From contig CAWAJM010000002.1 of the NCBI GenBank assembly GCA_963782445.1, positions 248,001-312,000 of the forward strand: DNA of 64,000 nucleotides, given 5' to 3'. Shown one piece after another: positions 42,466-50,826 of the stretch. Numbering within the stretch: the first letter of the stretch is position 1; every line of letters begins with the position of its first letter. A program made the translations under genes and the position numbers. Source of the stretch: ZC4RG20 sp963782445. Lineage in GTDB: Bacteria > Pseudomonadota > Gammaproteobacteria > Steroidobacterales > Rariloculaceae. Under the pieces are notes generated by a model that searched no databases, was not told the origin of the DNA, and saw nothing but the letters and a program-made list of their open reading frames with translations.

Positions 42466-43440
42466 ATGACGCAGGCGATTCGAATCGACCGCTTCGGCGG
42501 CCCCGAGGTCATGGAGTACCGCGCGGTCGATGTCGCGGCGCCCGGGCCCGGCCAGGCCCGCATCCGCCATACGGCAATCGGCCTCAACATGGTCGATACG
42601 TACTACCGCAAAGGTTTGTACCGGATGCAGCTGCCGAGCGGGCTCGGCAGCGAGGCGGCCGGTGTCGTCGAGGCCTTGGGCCCCGGCGTCGAGGGGCTCG
42701 GCGTCGGCGACCGCGTGGCCTACGGCAGTGCGCAGCCGCTCGACGCCTATAGCCAGGTGCGCGTCATCGATGCGCGCAGCCTCGTTCGGCTGCCGGCGCA
42801 GATCGATGATCGCCACGCGGCGGCGCTCATGCTCAAGGGTCTCACGACCTGGTACCTGTTGACGCGCAGCTACCGGGTGCAGGCAGGCGACTTCATCGTG
42901 CTGTATGCCGCGGCCGGCGGCGTGGGCTCTATCGCTGCACAATGGGCAGCGAGCATCGGCGCGCATGTGATCGGCGTCGTCGGCAGCGAGCAGAAGCGCG
43001 AGCTTGCGCTCGCGAACGGCTGCGAGGCCGTCGTGCTGGCTGACGAGGACATTCCTGCCCGCGTGCGTGCGCTCACGAACGGGACCGGCGTGCCCGTCGT
43101 CTACGATTCCGTGGGGCGCGACACGTTCATGCAGTCGCTCGATTGTCTACGGCCGCATGGTGTCATGGTCAGCTTCGGCAACGCTTCGGGGCCGGTAGAT
43201 CCCGTCGCGCCGCTCGAGCTGCAGAAGCGCGGCTCGCTCTATCTGACACGGCCCACGCTCATCGACTTTATCCGTGAGCGGGCCGACCTCGAAGCCGGCT
43301 GCGCCGCGTTGTTCGAACGCGTGCAGAGCGGCGCGGTGCGCATCGAGATCGGCCAGCAATATGCGCTCGAGCACTCGGCCGACGCGCACCGCGATCTCGA
43401 AGCGCGGCGCACGGTCGCCTCCACCGTCTTGATTCCCTGA
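42466..43440 (+). CDS. qor: Quinone oxidoreductase (zeta-crystallin type)
   Basis: 324 residues, medium-chain reductase without zinc ligands. NADPH motif AAAGGVGSIAAQWA; start TQAIRIDRFGGPEVMEYR; PLLxKGLTT-type segment MLKGLTTWYLL is present. Reduces quinones or enones with NADPH. Divergent from the ferredoxin reductase gene. Confidence 0.88.
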   Translation: MTQAIRIDRFGGPEVMEYRAVDVAAPGPGQARIRHTAIGLNMVDTYYRKGLYRMQLPSGLGSEAAGVVEALGPGVEGLGVGDRVAYGSAQPLDAYSQVRVIDARSLVRLPAQIDDRHAAALMLKGLTTWYLLTRSYRVQAGDFIVLYAAAGGVGSIAAQWAASIGAHVIGVVGSEQKRELALANGCEAVVLADEDIPARVRALTNGTGVPVVYDSVGRDTFMQSLDCLRPHGVMVSFGNASGPVDPVAPLELQKRGSLYLTRPTLIDFIRERADLEAGCAALFERVQSGAVRIEIGQQYALEHSADAHRDLEARRTVASTVLIP

Positions 43441-43463
43441 CCGCGTCCCGATCGGCCCCGGAC

Positions 43464-43490
43464 AGAATCGCGGCGGACCGCCGCGATTCT
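43464..43490. terminator. Strong palindrome downstream of the quinone oxidoreductase gene
   Basis: Thirteen-base arms AGAATCGCGGCGG and CCGCCGCGATTCT around one central A, 23 nt past the stop. A very stable hairpin at the expected terminator position, but with no T-run, so it may be an RNA-end stabiliser or a repeat. Confidence 0.5.
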
Positions 43491-43555
43491 CCGCTCGGTG
43501 CTTCCGCGGCATCCGCTTAAGTTCGCCTCGTGGGACGATACCGAGGAGGGGAACC

Positions 43556-44083
43556 ATGCGGCAACATCACGCGGCGAGGCTGGGGGCGCCGATGCGCGAG
43601 ACGTTCGAGGCGCTCGTCGGCGTACTGGCCAAGGGACGGTGGGCGGCGGAGTATCTGTTCGATCCGGACGCGCCACTGCCGAAAGCGGGACTGCGCTACG
43701 AGCAGCAGCGCCCGACCGTGCTGCGGCGCGGCCGCGTCGTCGAGTGCCTGCCGCCCGTCTCGATCACGCTCGTCGAGACCTTGCTCGATGCGCCGTGCCG
43801 CGTTCGATTGCGGTTGCGGTGGCGGCTCGAGCCCGTCGACGTTGCGTCGCTCGTGCTGCTCGACGCGCGCTTCGACCTCAAAGGTGCCGCGGCCTTGCGC
43901 CGGGGCCACTGGAACGAGCGCATTCGCGGCCATTGCACTCGCATGCTGCGCGCCGTCGAGGCGGCCGTTACGGCGGGGGCGGGTCAGCGCGGGGCGAGCG
44001 GCACGAGCGGCCACAGCCAGGGCAGGATGAGCATGACCGTCGCGAAGATCACCGCGGCGAGCGGCAAGCCCACCTTGAAGTAG
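43556..44083 (+). CDS. SRPBCC-like hypothetical protein
   Basis: 175 residues from an ATG with a strong GAGGAGGGG site. The region CLPPVSITLVETLLDAPCRV to LRRGHWNERIRGHCTRMLR looks like the later half of an SRPBCC (START-like) lipid- or hormone-binding fold, with a final long helix. The last 30 residues are low complexity and overlap the 3' end of the SLC13 gene by 100 nt on the opposite strand, so the true end may have been earlier in the ancestor. Function unknown. Confidence 0.6.
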   Translation: MRQHHAARLGAPMRETFEALVGVLAKGRWAAEYLFDPDAPLPKAGLRYEQQRPTVLRRGRVVECLPPVSITLVETLLDAPCRVRLRLRWRLEPVDVASLVLLDARFDLKGAAALRRGHWNERIRGHCTRMLRAVEAAVTAGAGQRGASGTSGHSQGRMSMTVAKITAASGKPTLK

Positions 44084-46356
44084 TCGGCGAAGCGATACCC
44101 GCCCGGGCCCGTGATCAGCAGATTGACCGGATGGGAGACCGGGCTCGAGAAACTCGACGAGGCGGCCATCGCCATGGCCATCATGGCCGTCTGGGGCGCG
44201 TAGCCGAGATGGGTGCTCGCGGAAAGCACGATGGGTGACATCAGAACGATGAGGGCCGCGCCGGGAATGACCATGTTGCCCGCAAGCGTGAACAGATAGA
44301 GGCCCGCGATGACCGACCACGGCCCGTAAGGCGCGAGAAGCGTCGTCGTGTGCTCGGCGAGGTAGCGGGCGGCGCCGCTGTCGGCCATGGCCGTACCGAG
44401 CGGCAAGAGCCCCGCGATCAGGAAGATCGCGCGCCAGTCGATCGCGCGGTAGGCTTCCTCCATCGTGAGGCAGTTCGTCACGACCATGAGCGTCGCGCCG
44501 ATCAGCGCGGCAATGTGAATCGGCAGCCAGCCGAGGAGCACGACGCTGACGACGCCGATCATGATCACGCCTGCGATGGGCGCCTTGCGCATATTGACGA
44601 AGCGTTGGGTCAGCGGCGTGAGCAGCAGAAGATCGGGGTCGCGCTCGAGCAAGCGCAGTCGCTCTCGAGGGCCGAGGAGCAGCAGTGCGTCGCCGAGCTC
44701 GAGCACGATTGGCTCGAGATTGGCGCGCATTGCCTCGCCGCGGCGCCAGAGCGCGGCGAGCTCGAGTCCGTACTTCTCCCGGAAACCCGCTTCGGCCACG
44801 GTCTGTCCCGCGAGCTTGGAGCGCGGATGCAGTGTCGCCTCGACGAGTCCGAGCCGCTCGGTGTCGAGCGCACCGCCCCGCGGCCGGCTGTCGCGCTCGA
44901 TGTCGAGCTCCTGCAGGCCGCGCAGCACGTCGAGGTCCTCCTCGCGTCCCTGGATCAGGAGAAGGTCGCCGCCGCGCAGGGCCTGCTCGGAGTCCGGCAT
45001 GACGGTGAGCTCGCCCTCGCGAAAGATCGCGAGCAGCCGAAAGTCGAAGGCGTCGGCGAAGCGGCTGTGCGACAGCGCGTCCCCGGCGAGGGCGGACTCG
45101 CGGGGCACGCGGACGACGAACAGCCGCTCCTGCAGCCGATAGACTTCCTGCAACGTCTGCTCGTCGATCTTACGCGGCGCCCCGAGTGCCGGGTTGCGTT
45201 CGAGCTCCGCGACGGTGTCGGCATGCGCCTGCAGGAGCAGGATGTCACCGGCTTTGAGCGGAACGTGCGAAAGGTTCACGCGCCGCACCGCGTCGCCGCG
45301 GCGCAGCGCGAGCACGTTGGCGTTATAGCGCTTCCGGAAGTCCGCGTGGTCGAGCAGCGCCGAGTCGAGGGGCGAGCCCTCCGCGATCTTGACCTCGACG
45401 AGGCCGAGCTGCGCGGCCATGAGCCCTTGCAGCACGGGCGCCTCGCGCTCGATGACGAGCTCGCTCCAGCGCTGGAATTCCCTGAAGCGCTCGAGCGGGC
45501 CCTGCACGTGCAGCCGGTCGCCGCCCTGCAGCACCGTTTGCCTCGGGGGGAGGACCTCGGTGCGTCCGCGCCGTTCGAGCGCGAGCACGATGAGCCCCGC
45601 CGCCGAGCCGATGCGGCTCTCCGCGAGGCTCTTGCCCACGAGAATCGAGTCCCGCGCCACGCGCATTTCGAAATTGCGCGCCTGCAGGCCGTACTGCATG
45701 CGGAGGTTGCGCTGGCTGCGCCGCTGCGTCTGCTCTTCCGGCTTGCGCCACGGCAGGAGGCGGCGTCCGACGAGCGCGACGAACGCAATGCCGGCCAGCA
45801 GCAGCGTCGCACCGAGCGGCGTGAAGTCGAAGACGCCGAAAGGCTTGAAGCCGGACGTCGCGAGCGCGTCGCTCGTGAGCAGGTTCACCGGGGTCGCGAC
45901 GAGCGTCGTCATGCCGCCGAGCAGCGTGCCCTGGGTCAGCGGCATGAGCAGGCGCGAGGCCGGGATGCGCGTACGCCGTGCCACATCGACGACGACGGGC
46001 AGCATGAGCGCGGCGACGGCGATGTTGTTCATGAAGAAGGCCAGCGTGCCGGCCGTCAGCATGATCACGACCGTGACGCGGGCTTCGCGCCGCCCGGCGA
46101 GCCGCAGGACCGTGCGGCCGATCATGTCGGAGATGCCCGCGCGCGTCAGCGCGTCGCTCAGGATGAACATGGCCCAGACGGCGATGACTGCGGTGTTCGA
46201 GAAGCCCGCGACGGCTTCGTTCGGAGTCACGAGACCCGTGACGACGAGGCTGCCGAGCACGAGCAGCGCGACGACATCCATCCTGAGTCGAGTGCCGACG
46301 AACAGCACCAGGGCGATGAATAAGATGCCCAGTACGAGCGCGATATCGAGTGTCAA
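43984..46356 (-). CDS. SLC13/DASS-type permease with four RCK_C domains
   Basis: 790 residues from TTG 46356, chosen because the coding character starts at LTLDIALVLGILFIAL; an ATG at 46554 would add 66 unlike residues. Two membrane blocks (about 3-205 and 595-790) flank a cytoplasmic region of about 375 residues holding four TrkA-C (RCK_C) repeats, each ending like GDRLHVQG or GDLLLIQG. Substrate-site motifs FMNNIAVAALMLP and SFSSPVSHPVNLLI are intact. It probably moves an anion (sulfate or dicarboxylate) with sodium; the RCK repeats suggest ligand regulation. Confidence 0.9.
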   Translation of the reverse strand: MTLDIALVLGILFIALVLFVGTRLRMDVVALLVLGSLVVTGLVTPNEAVAGFSNTAVIAVWAMFILSDALTRAGISDMIGRTVLRLAGRREARVTVVIMLTAGTLAFFMNNIAVAALMLPVVVDVARRTRIPASRLLMPLTQGTLLGGMTTLVATPVNLLTSDALATSGFKPFGVFDFTPLGATLLLAGIAFVALVGRRLLPWRKPEEQTQRRSQRNLRMQYGLQARNFEMRVARDSILVGKSLAESRIGSAAGLIVLALERRGRTEVLPPRQTVLQGGDRLHVQGPLERFREFQRWSELVIEREAPVLQGLMAAQLGLVEVKIAEGSPLDSALLDHADFRKRYNANVLALRRGDAVRRVNLSHVPLKAGDILLLQAHADTVAELERNPALGAPRKIDEQTLQEVYRLQERLFVVRVPRESALAGDALSHSRFADAFDFRLLAIFREGELTVMPDSEQALRGGDLLLIQGREEDLDVLRGLQELDIERDSRPRGGALDTERLGLVEATLHPRSKLAGQTVAEAGFREKYGLELAALWRRGEAMRANLEPIVLELGDALLLLGPRERLRLLERDPDLLLLTPLTQRFVNMRKAPIAGVIMIGVVSVVLLGWLPIHIAALIGATLMVVTNCLTMEEAYRAIDWRAIFLIAGLLPLGTAMADSGAARYLAEHTTTLLAPYGPWSVIAGLYLFTLAGNMVIPGAALIVLMSPIVLSASTHLGYAPQTAMMAMAMAASSSFSSPVSHPVNLLITGPGGYRFADYFKVGLPLAAVIFATVMLILPWLWPLVPLAPR

Positions 46357-46662
46357 TGAAGCTCGGCCGTTTCGCCCATCCCCCAATGCTGCGGCCCGGC
46401 CGAACCCGGATGGGCGGAACGGCTGGGGCCAAACGGATTCTAATATGCTTGGAGAACCGGCCCCAAGGCTTCGTCGCGACCGGCGGGCTGCCGCATGGAT
46501 CTCGGGCCCTTCTGGGGCCCATTCGGGCCCGAAATGGGCCCGCGGCTCGAGCATGGCCGATCGCGATCGTGAAGCGCTTCACGCGCGGCCCGAGGCGCAG
46601 TGAATATACTCGGAAGGACTTCGGTCCCTCCGGACGGCGCAACGAGACTAGACGAGGGAAGG
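46357..46662. other. Divergent intergenic region with a GGGCCC hairpin
   Basis: About 300 nt between the SLC13 gene and a plus-strand operon, with no credible coding region. A hairpin at 46515-46523/46533-46541 has arms GGGCCCATT and AATGGGCCC, and its loop holds a third GGGCCC. Promoters for both sides must lie here; none stands out. The hairpin may be an operator or a repeat. Confidence 0.55.
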
Positions 46663-47289
46663 ATGCGATCGAGAAGTGACGGCAGGGTGAGACCCGTTGC
46701 GAGTCTCACCGAATTCTTCAAGGATTCGGTCGGCACGGCCATGCATAAGCAGGGCCTGGACGCCGACGACCATACCGCTTATTACATCGTCAACCTCCTG
46801 ACTCTGTTCGCGCGCTCGGAGGCACTCTACGACGATGCCGACGGGCCGTCGTTCCGCCCGTTGGCGTCGATTCTGGCGGAGGCTATGGAAGCCACGAGCC
46901 TCGAACAGCGCAATTTCGCCCTCCAGCGGATCGGGGACATCTCGCTCTTCGTCGCCGGATTCTTCGGCGAGAGCCTTTCGGAGAAGCTCGTCGGGCTCGA
47001 CTACTACGTGAAGATGGGCGGCGGGGCCTACGGCTGGCTCTCGGAGAACGTCCGGGGCAGCCTGCGCGGGCGAGTCTTCGCGCAGGTCTTCGCGGAGCTC
47101 GCGGCGAAGTTCCAGGAGTTCGTCGACGTGCTGTCCGAGGTGCGCGACGCTGCACGCGGCAGCGACGAGGCGGACGCGCTGCGCCTCTACGACGCCTGGC
47201 TCAGGACCGGAAGCCCGCGAGCGGCCCAGTTGTTGCGCAGGCTCGGCATCGAGCCGAACGCGACCCTGGACGGCGCGACGCGGCACTGA
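46663..47289 (+). CDS. Hypothetical protein, first gene of an unknown two-gene operon
   Basis: 208 residues from ATG 46663 with a GAGGGAAGG site. Soluble, mostly helical. The core SLTEFFKDSVGTAMHKQGLD to FVAGFFGESLSEKLVGLDYY looks conserved but I do not recognise its family. The stop overlaps the next gene's ATG (TGATG), so the two products are probably made together and may interact. No signal peptide. Confidence 0.75.
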   Translation: MRSRSDGRVRPVASLTEFFKDSVGTAMHKQGLDADDHTAYYIVNLLTLFARSEALYDDADGPSFRPLASILAEAMEATSLEQRNFALQRIGDISLFVAGFFGESLSEKLVGLDYYVKMGGGAYGWLSENVRGSLRGRVFAQVFAELAAKFQEFVDVLSEVRDAARGSDEADALRLYDAWLRTGSPRAAQLLRRLGIEPNATLDGATRH

Positions 47290-47927
47290 TGCTCGCCGAT
47301 CTGCACGCGCTGCTGGCCGAGATTTACGCGCTCGATGTGCCCTACGACATCGAGGACTTTCTCGTCACGGATCCGGAAGTCGCGGATGCGTTGGACGCCG
47401 ACGGGCGCCCCGGCGAAGAGAAGCTCCTGATCGCCGAGGGTGAGGGGGAGGCCGAGGTCTCGCTCTACCTCGCGCGCTCGCTCGTCGACCGGCTCGAGGC
47501 GCACGATCCCACCGCGCGGCTCGACGGCCGCAATCTTGCCGACTTCTGGACGGCTTTCGAGGGCGTGAGCCATTTCGTCTACTACGCCTGGAACGCCGGC
47601 AAGGGTAAGACCGTGCGGCTGCTCGAGATGGAGCTGCAGGCCGAGGTCGACAAATTCATCGCGGCCCGCGTGCTGCTCGAGCGCCAGGGCGAACGGCCGC
47701 CCCCGAGCCTGCACAGCTGGCTCTTCGATTGGCCGCGCTACGACGAGCGGCTCACGGCCCCCGAGCTAACGCGCTACCGCGACGCCAACCGTTACGCCGG
47801 CAAATATTGCCTCAAACTCGCTCCCGAGCTCACGCAGGGCGTCGAGCGCGGCCCGCTGCAGCGCGAGCTGCGGGAGTTTTACCGGCTGACCCAGACCGCG
47901 AAGATCCAGCACATCGAGACGCGTTGA
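47289..47927 (+). CDS. Hypothetical protein, second gene of an unknown two-gene operon
   Basis: 212 residues, soluble and acidic. The centre ADFWTAFEGVSHFVYYAWNA and LEMELQAEVDKFIAARVL is distinctive; no family is recognised. Translation is coupled to the preceding gene by a TGATG overlap. A copy of the GGGGTCAGAGCCC repeat begins immediately after the stop and could end the transcript. Confidence 0.75.
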   Translation: MLADLHALLAEIYALDVPYDIEDFLVTDPEVADALDADGRPGEEKLLIAEGEGEAEVSLYLARSLVDRLEAHDPTARLDGRNLADFWTAFEGVSHFVYYAWNAGKGKTVRLLEMELQAEVDKFIAARVLLERQGERPPPSLHSWLFDWPRYDERLTAPELTRYRDANRYAGKYCLKLAPELTQGVERGPLQRELREFYRLTQTAKIQHIETR

Positions 47928-47928
47928 G

Positions 47929-48015
47929 AAAAAGGGGTCAGAGCCCTTTTTTCGCCCGCGAAAGCGCCCGTCCGGGAGGCCGCAAGGCGAAAAAAAGGGG
48001 CTCTGACCCGTTTTT
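47929..48015. repeat. Palindromic repeat with GGGGTCAGAGCCC arms (copy 2)
   Basis: Left arm 47929-47952 and right arm 47990-48015, separated by 37 nt of unrelated GC-rich DNA. The left arm is identical to copy 1 at 11685; the right arm has one extra G and a C-to-G change next to the final T-run. It lies between a plus-strand operon and convergent ilvA, and both arms carry T-runs, so it can act as a two-way terminator. Confidence 0.85.
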
Positions 48016-48032
48016 CTGCCCTTTTTCTCCGG

Positions 48033-49583
48033 CTAGAGGAACAGCCTGTAGGCGGGATTTTCGGTCTCGTCGGAGTAGGCGTAGCCGAGCGTTGCGAGGT
48101 GATCGGCGAACTCGGCGCGTTCGGCAGGCGGCACCTGAACGCCGGCGAGCACGCGGCCATAGTCGGAGCCGTGGTTGCGGTAGTGAAACAAGGTGATGTT
48201 CCAGCGCACACCGACGCTCCGGAGGAACTTCAGCAGCGCGCCGGGACGCTCCGGGAACTCGAACCGATAGACGAGCTCGTCCTCGATGGCGTCGACGCGC
48301 CCGCCGATCATGTGCCGTACGTGCAGTTTTGCGAGCTCGTTGTCGCTCATATCGATGACGGCGTAGCCGCTCGCGGACAGCTGGTCGATGAGCCCCCGCG
48401 CCTCGCGGCGCTCGCCCTGCAGCCCAACGCCCACGAAGATCCGCGCGAGCTCGGCGGGTCTGAAGCGGTAGTTGAATTCCGTGATGTTGCGCGAGCCCAG
48501 CGCTTCGCAGAACTGCAGGAAGGCGCCGCGCCGCTCCGGGATCTCGACGGCGAGAAGTGCCTCCCGATGCTCGCCGAGCTCGGCGCGTTCGGTGACGTGG
48601 CCCAAGCGGTCGAAGTTCACGTTGGCGCCGCTCGCGATCGCGATGAGGCTGCGGTTCTCGAGCCCGTTGGCCTCGGCGTAGTGCTTGAGTCCGGCGACCG
48701 CGAGTGCGCCGGCCGGCTCCATGATGACGCGGAAATCCTCGAAGATGTCCTTGATGGCCGCACAGATCGCGTCCGTTTCCACGAGCACGATGTCGTCGAC
48801 GACCTCCCGCGCGAGCGCGTAGGTATGGTCGCTGACGCGGCGGACCGCCACACCGTCGGCGAAGATGCCCACGTGGCCGAGCGTGATGGGCCCGCCCTCG
48901 CGAAGCGCTTCGTGCATACCGGCCGCGTCCGCGGGTTCGACGCCGACGATCCGGACTTCCGGATAAAGCTGCTTCACATAGGCGCCGATACCGCCGATGA
49001 GTCCGCCGCCGCCGATCGGCACGAAGATGGCTGCGGGCGGCGTACGCCATTGGCGCGTGAGCTCGACGCCGATCGTACCTTGCCCCGCGATGACGTCCGG
49101 GTCCGCGAATGGATGCACGAAGGCGAACCCCGAGGTCTCGGCCAGGCGCAACGCGCGAGCGTAGGCCTCGTCGTAGTCCTCGCCCTCGAGGATGATCTCG
49201 CCGCCCAGCGCGCGCACGGCATCGACCTTGATCGAGGGCGTGCTCTTCGGCATCACCACGACGGCGCGGACTCCCCGGCGGCTTGCGGCGAGCGCGACGC
49301 CCTGAGCATGGTTGCCGGCCGAGCTGCAGATGACGCCGCGTGCCAGCGCTTCGCCCGAAAGCTGAGCGATCTTGTTGTAGGCACCCCGCAACTTGAACGA
49401 GAACACCGGCTGGAGGTCTTCCCGCTTGAGCCAAATCTCGTTGCCGAGGCGGCGGGACAGCCGCGGGGCGGCGTCGAGCGGCGACTCGATTGCCACGTCG
49501 TAGACGCGAGCGCGCAGAATGCGGCCGACGTAGTCGGCGGCTAGCGGACGATCCGGGGTATCAGGCGTATCGTGACTCGGCAT
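48033..49583 (-). CDS. ilvA: Threonine ammonia-lyase, biosynthetic
   Basis: 516 residues, the long IlvA type. It converts threonine to 2-oxobutyrate for isoleucine synthesis. The PLP lysine is in VFSFKLRGAYNKI, the phosphate loop is GGGGLIGG and the segment SSAGNHAQGVALAA is present. The C-terminal third carries two ACT-like regulatory domains, consistent with isoleucine feedback inhibition. No other ilv genes nearby. Confidence 0.96.
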   Translation of the reverse strand: MPSHDTPDTPDRPLAADYVGRILRARVYDVAIESPLDAAPRLSRRLGNEIWLKREDLQPVFSFKLRGAYNKIAQLSGEALARGVICSSAGNHAQGVALAASRRGVRAVVVMPKSTPSIKVDAVRALGGEIILEGEDYDEAYARALRLAETSGFAFVHPFADPDVIAGQGTIGVELTRQWRTPPAAIFVPIGGGGLIGGIGAYVKQLYPEVRIVGVEPADAAGMHEALREGGPITLGHVGIFADGVAVRRVSDHTYALAREVVDDIVLVETDAICAAIKDIFEDFRVIMEPAGALAVAGLKHYAEANGLENRSLIAIASGANVNFDRLGHVTERAELGEHREALLAVEIPERRGAFLQFCEALGSRNITEFNYRFRPAELARIFVGVGLQGERREARGLIDQLSASGYAVIDMSDNELAKLHVRHMIGGRVDAIEDELVYRFEFPERPGALLKFLRSVGVRWNITLFHYRNHGSDYGRVLAGVQVPPAERAEFADHLATLGYAYSDETENPAYRLFL

Positions 49584-49650
49584 GCGCGCCGATTATCGCA
49601 CTTCCCGTCGGCGCAGGCCCCGCCGCGGCGCATGGTCTCGCGAGGTCGGT

Positions 49651-49691
49651 GCGCGGCGGGGCCGGCCCTGACGGGGCAGGCCCCGCCGCGC
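49651..49691 (-). terminator. GC-rich hairpin after the Gld-type operon
   Basis: Arms GCGCGGCGGGGCC (49651-49663) and GGCCCCGCCGCGC (49679-49691) with a 15-nt loop, directly after the DUF4340 stop. A further partial copy of the arm lies at 49617-49630. Probably separates the operon from downstream ilvA. No T-run. Confidence 0.5.
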
Positions 49692-49693
49692 GC

Positions 49694-50824
49694 CTACTTC
49701 TTGGGCTTGCCGTCCTGCTTGGCCTTGTTGTCCTGCGGCTTCAGCAGATCGTCCATGTGCCGCGTCATTTGGTTGTATTGGTACGTGGCGATCTCATAGC
49801 GCCAGCCGTGCACGCGCGCATTGATGCGGTCGGCCTCGGCCTGAGGGTCCGGGGCGGCCTTTTTTGCGTCGGCCTTCTCGTCCGTGCCGCCGGGCTTGCC
49901 GGTGTTCTTTGCGTCCGTACTGGCGGAGGCCTTGGCTGCGTCGGCCTGGTCCTGATCCACGGAGGCGGCCAGCTCGATCCAGTCGCCGCCGGTCGTCTCC
50001 GTGCCCTTGACAGTCACGACGAGCCCGTCGAATGTCTTAAAGGTGGCCGTCACGTCGGCCGGCTTCGTGTCGTTCGCCGCCGCCACGTCCTGCAGCTTCA
50101 GCTCGTGCAGCGCGCCGCCGACGATATTCGCAACGGCCGGATACTGCAGTTCGCGGCCCTTCGGCACGTTCTCGACCGTGAAGTTCTCCTGCTTCGGATC
50201 GGCCTTCGTGAGCTCGAGCTTCTCGCCGTTCGAACGCACGATGCTGACCTCGCGTACGCGCTTCGCCGGCAGGTCCACGATGTCGGGCACGACCCATTTC
50301 GACGCGTCGGTGGGCAGGTCGAGGGACTTGTCGATGAGGTAGCTTGCCGGGTTCGCATCGTTGCGGACGTAGCGGTAGTTCGAGCCCGATTCGTGACCGA
50401 TCGTGATGGCTGCAAGGGACTTGTCGCCCGCCTTCAGCATGAGCTCCGTGCCGCTCGCGTTGGCGAGCTTGACGGGTTCGACGCCGAGCCGCGAATAGTA
50501 GTCCGGATTCGAGGTCTTCTGCTCGACCACCTTTGCCTCGGCGAGGTCGATCAGCGCCTTGCGGACCTTGGCGATGTCGGCCGGGTAGTGGTCCTTCTCT
50601 GCGACGACCCAGCGGCTCTTCTCGCGGACGATGGTCGCGATCGGCTTGTTGCCGGCCCCAACGATCGCGATGCGGTCGACGTTGTTGAGCTTGGCCGACA
50701 GCCCGGGCATGAAGAGGGTCTCGCTGCTCGCCTCGTCGGGCGCCGAGCTGCGGTGGCCGAGGGCCGCGAGACCTGCCAGCACGACGAGCGCGACGGCGAG
50801 GCCAATGAGTGTACGACTGCTCAT
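49694..50824 (-). CDS. DUF4340 protein, last gene of the Gld-type ABC operon
   Basis: 376 residues. One N-terminal membrane helix (LIGLAVALVVLAGLAAL) and a large periplasmic domain typical of DUF4340, with SRWVVAEKDHYPADIAKVR. A Lys/Ala/Asp-rich insertion occupies about 290-325. DUF4340 proteins commonly accompany GldG-type ABC systems; function unknown. It follows the GldG-like gene by 2 nt. Confidence 0.85.
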   Translation of the reverse strand: MSSRTLIGLAVALVVLAGLAALGHRSSAPDEASSETLFMPGLSAKLNNVDRIAIVGAGNKPIATIVREKSRWVVAEKDHYPADIAKVRKALIDLAEAKVVEQKTSNPDYYSRLGVEPVKLANASGTELMLKAGDKSLAAITIGHESGSNYRYVRNDANPASYLIDKSLDLPTDASKWVVPDIVDLPAKRVREVSIVRSNGEKLELTKADPKQENFTVENVPKGRELQYPAVANIVGGALHELKLQDVAAANDTKPADVTATFKTFDGLVVTVKGTETTGGDWIELAASVDQDQADAAKASASTDAKNTGKPGGTDEKADAKKAAPDPQAEADRINARVHGWRYEIATYQYNQMTRHMDDLLKPQDNKAKQDGKPKK

Positions 50825-50826
50825 CG

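Noticed and set aside
44350..46323. Plus-strand open frame of about 657 codons opposite the SLC13 permease
   Set aside because: Antisense; Arg/Glu/Ala-rich translation without family features, while the minus strand encodes a clear permease.
46663..47927. Toxin-antitoxin or defence pair
   Set aside because: Two coupled unknown genes invited this idea, but both are over 200 residues and show no nuclease, kinase or DNA-binding motif.
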